A stretch of DNA of 64,000 bases from Salisapilia sapeloensis (taxonomy: Eukaryota > Oomycota > Peronosporomycetes > Peronosporales > Salisapiliaceae): the NCBI GenBank assembly GCA_023334545.1, contig JAADVB010000002.1:1-64000 (forward strand). The letters run 5' to 3'. The notes under the pieces are model-generated. The model was not told the origin of the DNA, did not search any database, and was given only the letters and a program-made list of their open reading frames with translations. Positions 54,475-64,000 of the stretch are shown here, in pieces. Each line of letters starts with the position of its first letter. Positions within the stretch are counted from its first letter, which is position 1. Made by a program: the position numbers and the translations under genes.

Positions 54475-55350
54475 ATGTCGCTCGAATACAGGAACTCGCA
54501 AAACCACGACAAGAACACGACGGACTACATCGACATGCCGGATGATGCCGACGCACCGGTGGTCAAGGACTCAACCAACAATGACGAACGATTCATGGTC
54601 AAGAGCGCATATTTGCGTGAATGTATGGCCGAGGTGCTCGGCACGATGGTCCTCATCCTTTTTGGTGATGGTGTCGTCGCGCAAGTCGTGCTCAGTGGTA
54701 ACTCGAACGGAAGCTACTTGAGCATCAATCTGTGCTGGGGTCTCGGTGTCGTCTTCGGTATTCACGCCTCAGGTGGTATCTCTGGTGCTCACATTAATCC
54801 TGCTGTCACGATCACGAACGCTGTCTATGGTCGTATGCCATGGTACAAGGTACCTGGCTACATTCTCGCACAATTGATTGGTGCGTTCCTGGGTGGTCTT
54901 ATCGTCCTTGCTGTCTACCACCCATGGATCAACCATGTGGACCCGAACGGCACGGAAACGTTAGGCATCTTCTGCACGTACCCGAACGACTTTACGCCGA
55001 ACGCTAGCTGCTTCCTTAACGAAGTTGTCGGCTCGGCACTGCTCTTGGGACTCATCTTTGCGCTATGTGACGAGAAGAACAAGCCTGCCAGCGTTTACTC
55101 GTTCCCGAACGCCGTCGGTCTTCTCGTCGTGGCCATCGGTATGGCCTTTGGTATGGAATCTGGCTACGCCATCAACCCTGCACGTGATCTTGGTCCTCGC
55201 CTCGCTTCGGGCATCCACTATGGCTCCGTCGTCTTCTCGTCGAACAACTACTACTTCTGGATTCCGCTCGTAGCGCCCGTGATCGGTGGTATTCTTGGCG
55301 CTGGAATCTATCTTCTGACGATCGAGAAGCATCACGTGAAGGCGAAGTAA
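54475..55350 (+). CDS. Aquaglyceroporin (MIP family), copy 2
   Basis: Single exon, 291 residues, same architecture as copy 1: SGGISGAHINPAVTI with the first NPA box, and SGYAINPARDLGPR with the second and its GlpF-type Asp. Differences cluster in the N-terminal acidic stretch, helix 4 and the C-terminal helix. A 119-bp block (54970-55088) is nearly identical to copy 1 (47167-47285). Both proteins end IEKHHVKA[NK]. Tandem duplication with same orientation, 6.9 kb apart. Confidence 0.95.
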   Translation: MSLEYRNSQNHDKNTTDYIDMPDDADAPVVKDSTNNDERFMVKSAYLRECMAEVLGTMVLILFGDGVVAQVVLSGNSNGSYLSINLCWGLGVVFGIHASGGISGAHINPAVTITNAVYGRMPWYKVPGYILAQLIGAFLGGLIVLAVYHPWINHVDPNGTETLGIFCTYPNDFTPNASCFLNEVVGSALLLGLIFALCDEKNKPASVYSFPNAVGLLVVAIGMAFGMESGYAINPARDLGPRLASGIHYGSVVFSSNNYYFWIPLVAPVIGGILGAGIYLLTIEKHHVKAK

Positions 55351-56039
55351 GGATGGTTTAGAGCAAAGCATCCATTTACTTTCTAGCACTCTTTTCATTG
55401 GTATAGTGTGGAAGTCGTCGTGAACATGATTGCAATGTTTGTCCGTAGCTTGTGTATCGTTGTTGGTTGTCTCTATGTGTGTATACGAGCTCATTTAACG
55501 GATATCGTTGATTGACATGGTGAAGGTGCATCTGTCGCTTTTGATGTGCATGAATTGCTATGAATGGAGCTCCTCGGACTGTCTGCCGTTAGCGCTTGCT
55601 GATACGTATGACGCTGGATGTAGGTAAACGACATAAGTTCCAGATAAAGTACAAGCATATTTACTTGGCAGATGCACAGTACGAACTATTTTCCAACTGC
55701 TAGACACGCACGAGTTTGCGACTGGATCCGTGTCATATCGACCTCCAATACGACAACATTGGAAATGGTAGGTTAGAATACAAGTAAAGAAACTTTCGTG
55801 CAATAAATTTATTCATATAACAAGTCCATCTATACATCCATACACCATTAATGGAGCTCTACACTTGCAGGAGTAGTGAGGCTTCTTCCAGCTTACTCTA
55901 CCTTCTCCATCCCATTCCATTTCATCCTGATGCCTTTTAACCGTTCGTCCAATCATCAGTCTATATTTCCTTATACCATCCAATCAAATTCCATAGAAAT
56001 GATATGAAATCGCTGGACACTTTTAAAAGCCGATAAGCC
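55351..56039. other. Intergenic between aquaglyceroporin 2 and Utp12
   Basis: About 690 bp. The left end holds the aquaporin 3' flank shared with copy 1; the right end is the Utp12 promoter with a CCATTTCATCC stretch near 55917 that could be an initiator. No gene seen. Confidence 0.5.
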
Positions 56040-58739
56040 ATGGTCAAGTCCTATCTCCGGTACGAGCGAGACTGTTCGTTCGGTGTGATCTCCTCCGTCG
56101 AAGGCAATGTGCTCTACGACAATTCTGGCAGACTTGCATTCTCTCCTGCATTACGTGACGTGGTCGTGTGGAACTTGCGCCAAGGCAGCCAAGTGCGTCG
56201 TCTCCAGCCAACGGACGCCGAAGGCAGTGTTGGACAAGTGACAAAGCTAGCACTCAGTCCCGATGGCAAGTTCCTCGCCGCCGGATACTCCACCGGAGTC
56301 ATCCGAACATTCAAAGTAGCGACCGGTGCTCTCGAAACGACATTGGATGGCCATCGCTCAGCTGTCGAAGCACTGGCATACAAGGCTGATGGCACGACCT
56401 TGGCATCTGGATCGCGTGATACGGACATTATCGTGTGGGATCTCGTCAGCCAAGCTGGTCTCTTTCGTCTTAAAGGACACAAGGATGCCGTGACGTCCCT
56501 GCGCTTTGCTGGTGATACGAAGATCCTGTCATCATCCAAAGACACGCTTGTCAAGGTTTGGGACATCGAGACGCAGCACTGCATCCAGACTGTCATCGGT
56601 CATCGCAGTGAAGTTTGGTCTCTCGACATTAACCCCACGGGCGATCGAGTCATCACAGGTGCATCGGACAATCAGATGCGAGTGTATAGTGTCACGGACG
56701 AAGAAGATGTATTGGCGTATGTCGGAAGCGTGTACAGACAGAGCAATGACCGAGCGTTGAACGTCGCTTTTGACTCCACTGGATCACTCGTCGGTGTCCA
56801 GAGTGCTGGGAAGACTGTCGAAGTGTACAAGGTGCGTTCGGAAGCAGAGATGAAGAAGAAGCGTCAGCGACGAGAGAAGCGTCAGCGTGAGAAGGCTCGA
56901 AAGAAAGGAGAGGACGTCGAGCGTGAAGTCGTGCAGGACGAAGCCATGGACGAGTTTGAGCTCATGTGTGTCGTCCGGTCGACGCACAAAGTCAAGTCGT
57001 TTGCCTTTAGCCCAGACGTGGCCAAGGACGGCACGACGTCCTTACTTTTCGGTCTACAGAATAACAGCTTAGAAACGCATACCTTGTCTCCTCAGTCGGA
57101 ATCTGTCGAGGAACGTAGTAGTAAAGCGAATGCGTTGACGTTGAGTGGTCATCGCTCGGACGTCCGACACGTGAGTGTGAGCTCCGATGACCAGCTCCTG
57201 CTCTCCCTCTCTAGTTCGTCCGTAAAGATCTGGAACGCCCAGTCGATGCAATGCATCCGGACGTTGTCTGAAGGTATCTCGCTAGCTCTCTGTGCTGCCT
57301 TTGCGCCTGGTAACATGCACGTCGTGGTCGGAACGAAGAGTGGTGCATTGCTCTTGTTCGACTTGAACTCTGGCGAGTGCGTCTGGAAGGATGAAGAAGC
57401 ACACAACGGTTGTGCCGTGTGGACAGTTGATGTCCGTCCAGATGGCAAAGGTATTGCCACGGGTGGTGCTGATAAGCAAGTGAACTTTTGGGACTTTGAA
57501 ATGTACCGTGTGGACGGAAGTGATGGTCTCAAGCTCGGATTGAGTCATTCGAGGCTGCTAAAGATGGCAGACGATGTGCTGTGCGTTCGTTTCAGTCATT
57601 CAAAAGACGCAAAGAAACTCTTGATCGCCGTCGCGCTCTTGGACTGCACCGTCAAGGTGTTCCATGACGACTCGCTCAAGTTCTTCTTGAGCTTATATGG
57701 ACATAAACTACCAGTGATGTCAATGGACATTTCGTCCGACGATACGTTGCTAGCGACGGCATCTGCAGATAAGAATGTCAAGTTGTGGGGATTGGACTTT
57801 GGTGATTGTCATAAATCTCTCTTTGCACATGATGATAGTGTCATGTCCGTGCGTTTCGTACGTCGCACACACTACTTTTTCACCGCGTCGAAAGATAAGA
57901 CCGTAAGTTACTGGGACGGAGATCACTTTGAACGTATTTTAAAGCTCCAAGGCGCACACTTTGGTGAAGTCTGGGGACTCGCAGTGTCTGGTGATGGTAG
58001 TTTCCTCGTCAGTTGTTCGCAAGATCGGAGTATCTGCAAGTACGTTCGAACGGAAGATCAAGTGTTCTTGGAAGAAGAGCGAGATAAGGAACTTGAACAG
58101 CTCTTTGAAGATGATTTGACTAAACCCGGGCAGGAGAATGGTCCGGCACTTGGACAGGAGAAGAAGGAGGAAGATACGTCTGCTTCGGCTTCGAAACGTA
58201 CGATCGAGTCAGTGAAAGCTGGAGAGAGTTTGATGGAAGCGATTGAATTGGCTGAGAAAGAGCTCAAGGCGATGGAGGAGTTTGAAGAGAACAAGAAGAA
58301 GAAGGAAGGTGATGTACCGGAGCGTGTGCCGAACATGCTGCTGCTTGGATACTCTCCTCTCAAGTACGTCTTGAACACGTTGCGACGCATTCGACCGCAT
58401 GAACTGGAAGAAGCATTGATCGTGCTTCCGTTCGAGTACGTCGAGTCGCTCATCAAGTTGCTCTTGCAGATGATTTCGAACCACTTGGAGGTTGAGTTCT
58501 GCTGCAACGTTCTGCTTCTACTATTACGTCAGCATCATACAGCCATCTGCAACCGAAGGCACTTGCTAGACAAGTTGCAGCTTCTGTGGCAACGACTACG
58601 ACGTCAGCTAACGGAGAACAAGAACCGGATTGGCTTCAACTTGGCTGGTATGAAGTACCTCAAGCGACAACTGGATGAGAAACGAACGGGGTACGTCCAA
58701 GAGATTGCACCGCCGAGTAAGAAGCAAAAGAACGAGTAG
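56040..58739 (+). CDS. UTP12: SSU processome WD-repeat protein Utp12 (WDR3/DIP2)
   Basis: Single exon, 899 residues. Two WD40 propellers are built from about a dozen repeats: for example LDGHRSAVEALAYKADGTTL, LKGHKDAVTSLRF, LYGHKLPVMSMDISSDDTLL and LQGAHFGEVWGLAVSGDGSF. A basic insert (KKKRQRREKRQREKARKKGEDVE, about 276-298) lies between the propellers. The C-terminal Utp12 domain (about 760-880) has LLLGYSPLKYVLNTLRRI, LPFEYVESLIKLL and LLLLLRQHHTAI. Utp12 belongs to the UtpB subcomplex that binds U3 snoRNP and pre-18S rRNA in the nucleolus. It begins at the first Met, MVKSYLRYERD, as in orthologues. Confidence 0.95.
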   Translation: MVKSYLRYERDCSFGVISSVEGNVLYDNSGRLAFSPALRDVVVWNLRQGSQVRRLQPTDAEGSVGQVTKLALSPDGKFLAAGYSTGVIRTFKVATGALETTLDGHRSAVEALAYKADGTTLASGSRDTDIIVWDLVSQAGLFRLKGHKDAVTSLRFAGDTKILSSSKDTLVKVWDIETQHCIQTVIGHRSEVWSLDINPTGDRVITGASDNQMRVYSVTDEEDVLAYVGSVYRQSNDRALNVAFDSTGSLVGVQSAGKTVEVYKVRSEAEMKKKRQRREKRQREKARKKGEDVEREVVQDEAMDEFELMCVVRSTHKVKSFAFSPDVAKDGTTSLLFGLQNNSLETHTLSPQSESVEERSSKANALTLSGHRSDVRHVSVSSDDQLLLSLSSSSVKIWNAQSMQCIRTLSEGISLALCAAFAPGNMHVVVGTKSGALLLFDLNSGECVWKDEEAHNGCAVWTVDVRPDGKGIATGGADKQVNFWDFEMYRVDGSDGLKLGLSHSRLLKMADDVLCVRFSHSKDAKKLLIAVALLDCTVKVFHDDSLKFFLSLYGHKLPVMSMDISSDDTLLATASADKNVKLWGLDFGDCHKSLFAHDDSVMSVRFVRRTHYFFTASKDKTVSYWDGDHFERILKLQGAHFGEVWGLAVSGDGSFLVSCSQDRSICKYVRTEDQVFLEEERDKELEQLFEDDLTKPGQENGPALGQEKKEEDTSASASKRTIESVKAGESLMEAIELAEKELKAMEEFEENKKKKEGDVPERVPNMLLLGYSPLKYVLNTLRRIRPHELEEALIVLPFEYVESLIKLLLQMISNHLEVEFCCNVLLLLLRQHHTAICNRRHLLDKLQLLWQRLRRQLTENKNRIGFNLAGMKYLKRQLDEKRTGYVQEIAPPSKKQKNE

Positions 58740-58782
58740 ACTTTAAGATGCGATCAATAGATTTTCAGTTCATTGTTCCAAC

Positions 58783-60196
58783 TCAGTGGGATGCCCAGGT
58801 TGGTCGTGGGTCGTTCGGAGGGCGATAGTCACTGCGTACGAGGCGTACGTTTTGCGTCAGTGCAGGCGAGTTACCGTCTTCAGGGAGGCAGATCTGAAAA
58901 GCGTACGTGCTTAGTAGACGAGTGATAAGTGTAGCATTCTCAGCGCCAGTGCAGCCAATTTCCTTGAGATACATGCTTGAAGGTGCAATGGCAGGTTTCT
59001 CCTTGCCCACGCGGGTGAGCGTGTATCGATATTTGTTGAGGATGGATGGAGCGAGGCGTGGATGGAGACGTTCTTTCATGCAGAGAACGCGCCGACAACG
59101 TTCCTTCATAATGACTTGCTGAGCCTCATGGAAACTGATGCATCCGTCTGCATCTCGCTTGAGTGGAGCGAGTAGATGCTCGATATCTCGCTTCGTGTAC
59201 TGCGGGTATTTCTTTAACATGATGCTCACTTGCGATAGCACCTCCTCTTCCTGTTCCTCTGATAACGAGCACATGCCATAGACCTGAAGTATATCCTCTT
59301 TCTCCATCTTCTTACTCATGGTGAAGAGCTCCAAGTCTGTCACGTAGTGCTGACCTCGAGTACCACTTCGTAGTCTTGCTTTACGGTCCAGCGGACCGTA
59401 CATGGCAAAGACAAAGAGTCTTCCGGCTGAAGGTGGATGTTGGAGGTGAGGCGGGAAAACAAACTGAAGGAGTTGCTCGACATCGACTTTGTCCTGGTCT
59501 CTACGTCTTTGAGCTTTCTGAAGCGCTTTTCGGGCTCTATCCGTTCGATCGGAGAGGTAAGAAATGACATTTCCAATCGCATCGAGAGCTGATGGACACC
59601 AAATTCCGCTGACGGTGTCTTCGCTCGCAAGTTGAGATCGAAGACACGAAGATGCTTTCCATTGACTCGGATCATCAGGTCCCACTAGCTCGCTAAGCTC
59701 ATTCATCGCCTTTGACTTCTCAACGATGAACAGTATTGTAGTTCCACTACCATAAGCGCAAAGAGCGAGTTAGTTTTACATCAAGTCACAAAGTTATGGA
59801 AACCTGCCTAGATAATGCTTTAACTTCTACCGGTACATCATCGATGGCTTTTTCTGGCACAGAGGAACCACGAGCAGTATCGCTAGACTTGGCGCTCGCC
59901 ACTTCACTAGGTGCGTTGTTCGAATTGACACTTGCTGAGTCTTTCAATGTACTCTTCACACTGCCACTTTCATCAATTGGTACATTAGCTTCCTTTGTGC
60001 TGTACATTTCACCCCCGGGATTCGCCACTTCACTTATCAAGTACGTCGCCTCGTCAGCTGTGAGATGCATGTCTTCCTTCAAGACAAGATGAAAGTCTTT
60101 TTCTTTCAAAACCTTGACAACATCTTCTACACGGTCTAGCGTATGGCCGTAGAGCACCAGTATGGCTCGCTCTTTCTGCACATCCATTCTTCTCAA
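58783..60196 (-). CDS. NDK-like / EF-hand protein with split, probably inactive NDK domain
   Basis: Two exons on the minus strand, 60196-59790 and 59746-58783, with a 43-bp intron; 456 residues. Residues 7-60 (ERAILVLYGHTLDRVEDVV, HLTADEATYLI) are the first half of a nucleoside diphosphate kinase fold. A Ser/Ala/Asp-rich insert of about 70 residues follows. The fold resumes across the intron with GTTILFIVEKSKAMNELSELVGPDDP, the second half of NDK. Where NDKs have N-x-x-HGSD, this protein has SGIWCPSA, so the catalytic His is absent. The C-terminal part carries an EF-hand-like loop (KRDADGCISFHE, first ligand not Asp) between helices. NDK-like plus calcium-binding modules are common in axonemal proteins, so a flagellar role is a guess. 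An intron ending in another phase is possible but breaks the fold. Confidence 0.72.
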
Positions 60197-60307
60197 ACTA
60201 AAAATAAATGTGGCAACTAAACAAAGGATCTCGATTTCTTTTCATTTGCATGCTTAGTCGAGTCTACCTTGATAAACGCACCTCGAGGTGCTTGACATCG
60301 TCTCGTC

Positions 60308-61931
60308 TTACTCGACAATGAGCACCTTGAGCATGTTCGTCGATCCCGAGCGCGCTTCCTGCATGCCGTGAATCGCCACAACAGTGTCACCAGACTTGAT
60401 CCAGCCAAACTGCTTGCCCAAGTCCGACGCACGGTACAGGATCGAGTCCGTGCCGATCATCGAACCCATCACACGCGTCGTTGTACCCTTCAGATATCCA
60501 TCGGCCTGGCGAGCAGTCTCACCTAGCGCCGTGAGCACGAGAATCGGCTGACGCGGACGGTACTTGGAGATCAAACGCGCCGTGGTACCAGTCTCCGTAA
60601 GCACGACGATCATCTTGGCGTTGATGTCGATGGCCGTCTTGACCGCCGAGGACGCAATGGCTTCCTGCGTGGTCATGGCACCAGTGGTATCCAGGACACT
60701 GTTACGAAGCGCCTGGTATAGCTCGTCGTGGTGGATGGCACCTTCAGCCTGGAGACAGATCTTGCTCATCATGTCGACGGCTTGGATCGGGTAGTCACCA
60801 TTGGCCGTTTCACCAGACAGCATGACACAGTCCGTACCGTCCAAGACGGCGTTGGCAACGTCCGTGCACTCAGCACGCGTCGGACGAGGCGACTTGATCA
60901 TCGATTCAAGCATCTGTGTCGCCGTAATGACTGGCTTGCCAGCAATGTTTGACTTGCGGATCATCATCTTCTGCGCCAAAAAGACTTTTTCCGGCGGAAT
61001 CTCCATGCCGAGGTCACCACGAGCGACCATGACACCGTCCGTCTTCGAGAGAACGTCGTCGAAGTTCTCCAGACCTTCCTGGTTCTCGATCTTAGCGATG
61101 ATCTTGATGGCACGACCACGAGGACCGAGGACAGCACGGATGTTTTCAATGTCCTGACCGGTACGGACGAAGGACGCGGCGATGAAGTCGACGCCTTGGA
61201 CGAGACCAAAGTTGACGAGATCGTCCTCGTCCTTCTCCGTGAGCGTCGGGAGCATGACCTTGGAGCCTGGGAGGTTCATGTTCTTACGCTCGCCGATCGT
61301 CGCCGTGTTCTGGGCTTCCGCGAGGACGGACGTCTCGCGAATCTCAGTTACGTTCAGGACGAGCGATCCATCGGCGACGAGGATCGGCTTGCCGACCTCG
61401 ACAGACTGCGGGAGCTCCGGGTAGGAGCAAGCGATCTTGGTTTCGTCACCGAGGAAGTCGTAGTCGGTCGTGAACTCGACGATGGATCCACGCTCGATCG
61501 TGACCTTGTCGTGGTTGGACAGGAAACCCGTTCGGATTTCAGGGCCCTTGGTGTCGAGCATGACTGCCACCTACTTTATACATGAGAATATGATCGTAGA
61601 GAGAAAGTAAACAAGGACGAACGTGTTTGTGGGGACGACTGGCGAGAGCGCCACGGAGACGGCTGAGCGTGTCGCTATGGGTGGCGTGGTCACCGTGGGA
61701 AAAGTTGAGTCGCGCGACATTCATGCCGGCATCAATGAGCTCCCCGAGCTTCTCTTGGCTCCAGCAGGACGGTCCGATGGTGCATACGACCTTGGTTTTA
61801 CGCGTAAAGTTTTCATTCGATGTCAGGATGCTGTCGAGTCTAATATGCTATAAGTGATCTTATTCAAGACAAACTAGGCAAGTCAGTACGTACTCGACAC
61901 CCTGTTGACGGAGTCCAATTGCGCCTGCCAT
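60308..61931 (-). CDS. PK: Pyruvate kinase
   Basis: Three exons on the minus strand: 61931-61894, 61839-61623 and 61570-60308; introns are 54 and 52 bp; 505 residues. Exon 1 encodes MAGAIGLRQQGV. Joining gives TKVVCTIGPSC, NVARLNFSHGDH and VAVMLDTKGPEIRTG, the substrate and potassium sites. Then come IIAKIENQEGLENFDDVL, GVMVARGDLGMEIP (catalytic loop), KPVITATQMLESMIKSPRPTRAE and SGETANGDYP. The enzyme converts phosphoenolpyruvate and ADP to pyruvate and ATP in the cytosol. An earlier acceptor for intron 1 (CATATTAG read in full) would give a stop, so the AG at 61840-61841 is chosen. Strong codon bias suggests high expression. Tail KVLIVE. Confidence 0.96.
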
Positions 61932-62659
61932 GATTGCGAAAGAGTTGGTGGTTTAGAAGCTAGTCGAGTCCTAGGAAGGATGGGAATGCGATCTTTAGTA
62001 ACTGACTGCTGTTTTTTACGCATATATGATTGGAGGAGCAAGTTTGGAGGAGGCAATTGGGTACGCAGGATGGTACATGTTGGATAAAGAGTATGGTAGG
62101 TAAGAAGAGCATGGAGATGGCACATACCTGAGAGGCTGGGAATTGATTTCTGGCGGTCGAAGGTCGAAAAGATGCGCCTCATTTATGTGCTCCTGCTTGG
62201 TGCATACTTTGTCTAGTATGAGCATACATTATTCAAGTGGAAAGAGAGAAACGCGTCATCGACCAGGTGCTCCGGCATAGATCTGACGGATCCCATGCAA
62301 ACGGATCGAAACGCCTGGTAGCAAAGATAGATTTTGACCATGCAAACGATATGATAAAACGCTGACAAGGTTGAGTATCGCAGCTTGGCGTTCCGAACGG
62401 TCATGAAACGAAGAATCTGACACAAAGAAAAGATTTGCAAAGAGAGTGTCATCTGCTCATTGGATATTAGTGTATTAAATTTACACCAATCAAAAGACAC
62501 CACCTTCCTCCGAAACGCCAAAAGAGAAGCCACGAGCGCATTGTGGTGCAGAAGACCCTCTGCGTCGACTCCTTTCTACATCCCACTTGCTTCCTTACCT
62601 GCCCACTGCCTCTTGTATCTCTACCCACGTCCGTCTGAACACTTTTATATAAAACAAAC
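61932..62659. other. Divergent region between pyruvate kinase and trehalose-phosphate synthase
   Basis: About 730 bp shared by two outward-facing sugar-metabolism genes. A 106-codon minus-strand ORF here (62213-62533) is Cys/Phe/Leu-rich and looks like chance. GCTCATTGGATATT near 62455 is a weak initiator match. Confidence 0.5.
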
Positions 62660-64000
62660 ATGCTGCAGCGACTGCGCCACGCCGTTGGCTGGGGTCCGCC
62701 GCCAGGCACGCGACTCGAGTTTCAAGTCTGTGCACCACTCGGACACGGCCAAACAGTCTACGTCGTCGGTGACATCCCGGCCCTGGGTGGATCCGTCGAC
62801 ACGCGTCCTATCTTTAGTGCATCTGATACCGGCCTAGCACTCGTCACGACGCCAGACTTGTATCCGATTTGGTACAATACTGAGCCTATTCTCGTTCCAG
62901 CAGGTACTCGCCTTTGCTATCGGTTTGCAATCTTCTCTGGAAATACCTTTCTACGCTACGAAAGCGTACCTCCACGTGAATTAGTCGTGCCAAACGCAGA
63001 CTGTGCCATTAATCACACGCTCGACGTTGCGGATGCCTCGAGTGATTTGACGGAAGAATCGTTCCCGGGAGGGATGTTTGGTAACGTCATTCGTCTAAGC
63101 TCTGGTCAGGCTCTAGTCGATCGTCGAGCCACGGGAGATCAAGATAGCTTTGGTACGTTCCCGAAACGGTCGTCGTCCGCCAAGTACTCGGCCACACCGT
63201 TACAAGATACGATCCCGGAAGAGAGTACGGATGTGCGGATGACACAGGAAGAAGAGGCGCCGTCGACTCCACCAGCGCAGCCTCGATTGTCTCGAGTTAA
63301 TTCTCCGAGTATCCAGAGTCCAGTAACACAGCGCAAGAGGTCTCTCTCGGAAGAGTCTGGTAAGTCTCAGAACGTAGTCATTGAATCCACAGACGGTGTC
63401 ATCATCGTCGTCTACCGTCTGCCTGTCCTCGTACGTCGCAACGAGGACGGCGAGTACGAAATCGAATGGGAAGACGACAACCTTTTGTGTCCTTCTGGTC
63501 TCTTAAAGGAGCCAAAGAGCTATTCAAACTGGGATCGTGCAGGCTCCATGCGCATCACATGGGTCGGGACAGTCCATTGCTCGAGTCCGATCCCAAAGGA
63601 AGATGAAGATCGACTCACGAGGCAATTGGCTGAATTCCATTGCGTCCCCGTCTTCCTCTCGCCTTCACTAGCTGAGACCTTCCATAGCTATTGCTACAGC
63701 ACGCTCTGGCCGATCTTCCATAACCTTGTCGACATCTACGGGAAGCTTCCGACGCGTTGGTGGAATCCGACGGAGCAAAAAGCCTCTTGGTCGGACTACA
63801 AGAGCGTCAATCGAGTGTTTGTGAACAAGATCATTGAAGTGTATAATGACGGTGACCTCGTGTGGGTTCATGGATTGCATCTCTTGGTCGCTCCGTCCTT
63901 CTTGCTACGTCGATTGCCGAGCGTCAATGTCGGACTCTTCCTCCATACGCCATTCCCATCCAGCGAGATCTTCCGGACGCTGTCTGTACGCGCAGACTTG
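62660..64000 (+). CDS. CBM20 - trehalose-6-phosphate synthase (3' end outside window)
   Basis: Open from Met at 62660 to the right edge (447 codons, incomplete). An N-terminal CBM20-type starch-binding module runs about 18-125 (LEFQVCAPLGHGQTVYVVGDIPALGGS, then YRFAIFSGNTFLRYE). A Ser/Pro linker (about 150-245) leads to the GT20 domain. This has IIVVYRLPVLV, CVPVFLSPSLAETFHSYCYSTLWPIFHN, WSDYKSVNRVF and VGLFLHTPFPSSEIFRTL. GT20 joins UDP-glucose and glucose-6-phosphate. The acceptor-site motif normally W[VI]HDYHL reads WVHGLHL (402-408): Gly405 replaces the Asp. A trehalose-phosphatase domain usually follows in oomycetes but is not visible here. Confidence 0.9.
   Translation, partial: MLQRLRHAVGWGPPPGTRLEFQVCAPLGHGQTVYVVGDIPALGGSVDTRPIFSASDTGLALVTTPDLYPIWYNTEPILVPAGTRLCYRFAIFSGNTFLRYESVPPRELVVPNADCAINHTLDVADASSDLTEESFPGGMFGNVIRLSSGQALVDRRATGDQDSFGTFPKRSSSAKYSATPLQDTIPEESTDVRMTQEEEAPSTPPAQPRLSRVNSPSIQSPVTQRKRSLSEESGKSQNVVIESTDGVIIVVYRLPVLVRRNEDGEYEIEWEDDNLLCPSGLLKEPKSYSNWDRAGSMRITWVGTVHCSSPIPKEDEDRLTRQLAEFHCVPVFLSPSLAETFHSYCYSTLWPIFHNLVDIYGKLPTRWWNPTEQKASWSDYKSVNRVFVNKIIEVYNDGDLVWVHGLHLLVAPSFLLRRLPSVNVGLFLHTPFPSSEIFRTLSVRADL

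Noticed and set aside
62213-62533. Minus-strand ORF of 106 codons upstream of pyruvate kinase
   Set aside because: No family resemblance, odd composition, and it lies in the promoter region of two real genes.
1-64000. tRNA, rRNA, CRISPR or bacterial mobile elements
   Set aside because: No cloverleaf with a typical T-loop, no rRNA-like sequence, no regularly spaced repeats and no transposase motifs were found on either strand.

Overview
The window reads as nuclear DNA of a flagellated oomycete (Phytophthora / downy-mildew type). The evidence is protein content and gene style: an aquaglyceroporin pair, a FYVE/GAF regulator and a START-FYVE pseudogene of the oomycete-expanded kind, a sterol glucosyltransferase with two GT domains, a CBM20-trehalose-phosphate synthase and a kinesin-14. 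Introns are short (about 43-107 bp, mostly 50-65, GT-AG). Several starts are preceded by matches to the oomycete core promoter (GCTCATTYY initiator, in one case with the CAWTTT flank). IFT70 implies that the organism builds flagella. No rRNA, tRNA or CRISPR was seen. No intact transposon was recognised.

Region 1 (1-41.9 kb) is a compact housekeeping region, with most genes separated by less than 500 bp. In order: a 5' fragment of an unknown gene; an unknown protein with AIM/LIR-like motifs; 40S RPS5; a kinesin-14; an NRT2-type nitrate transporter; PEX11; a PFKFB-like bifunctional enzyme; a basic/acidic nuclear-type protein; a CLC channel; a two-domain sterol glucosyltransferase; a tandem-PH protein; a possible spliced gene; an Mdm35-like twin-CX9C protein with a LEA-like tail; an unknown mitochondrial-type protein; a methyltransferase; a 1196-residue unknown protein; a membrane-anchor-like unknown; TMEM256/DUF423; a secreted EGF-repeat protein; a WW-WH2 actin-regulator candidate; the ZNF598/Hel2 ribosome-collision ligase; IFT70; RAD51C; and a FYVE-GAF protein. 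I rebuilt the multi-exon models by hand from frame continuity, splice dinucleotides and family conservation.

Region 2 (about 41.9-56 kb) is gene-poor and AT-richer. It holds two paralogous aquaglyceroporin genes (46.7 and 54.5 kb), a diverged duplicated segment upstream of the first one, a decayed START-FYVE pseudogene between them, and much DNA in which I recognise nothing. The paralogues keep matching promoter elements and an almost identical internal block, which suggests gene conversion.

Region 3 (56-64 kb) returns to housekeeping density: Utp12/WDR3 of the SSU processome, a split NDK-like/EF-hand protein, pyruvate kinase, and the start of a CBM20-trehalose-phosphate synthase that runs off the right edge.

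Functional themes are ribosome biogenesis and quality control (RPS5, Utp12, Hel2), sugar metabolism (PFKFB, pyruvate kinase, TPS), organelle and lipid biology (PEX11, sterol GT, Mdm35-like), motility/cytoskeleton (IFT70, kinesin-14, WW-WH2) and transport (NRT2, CLC, aquaporins). Several enzymes carry altered catalytic motifs: the PFKFB phosphatase half, the second sterol-GT domain, the NDK domain and the TPS acceptor motif.
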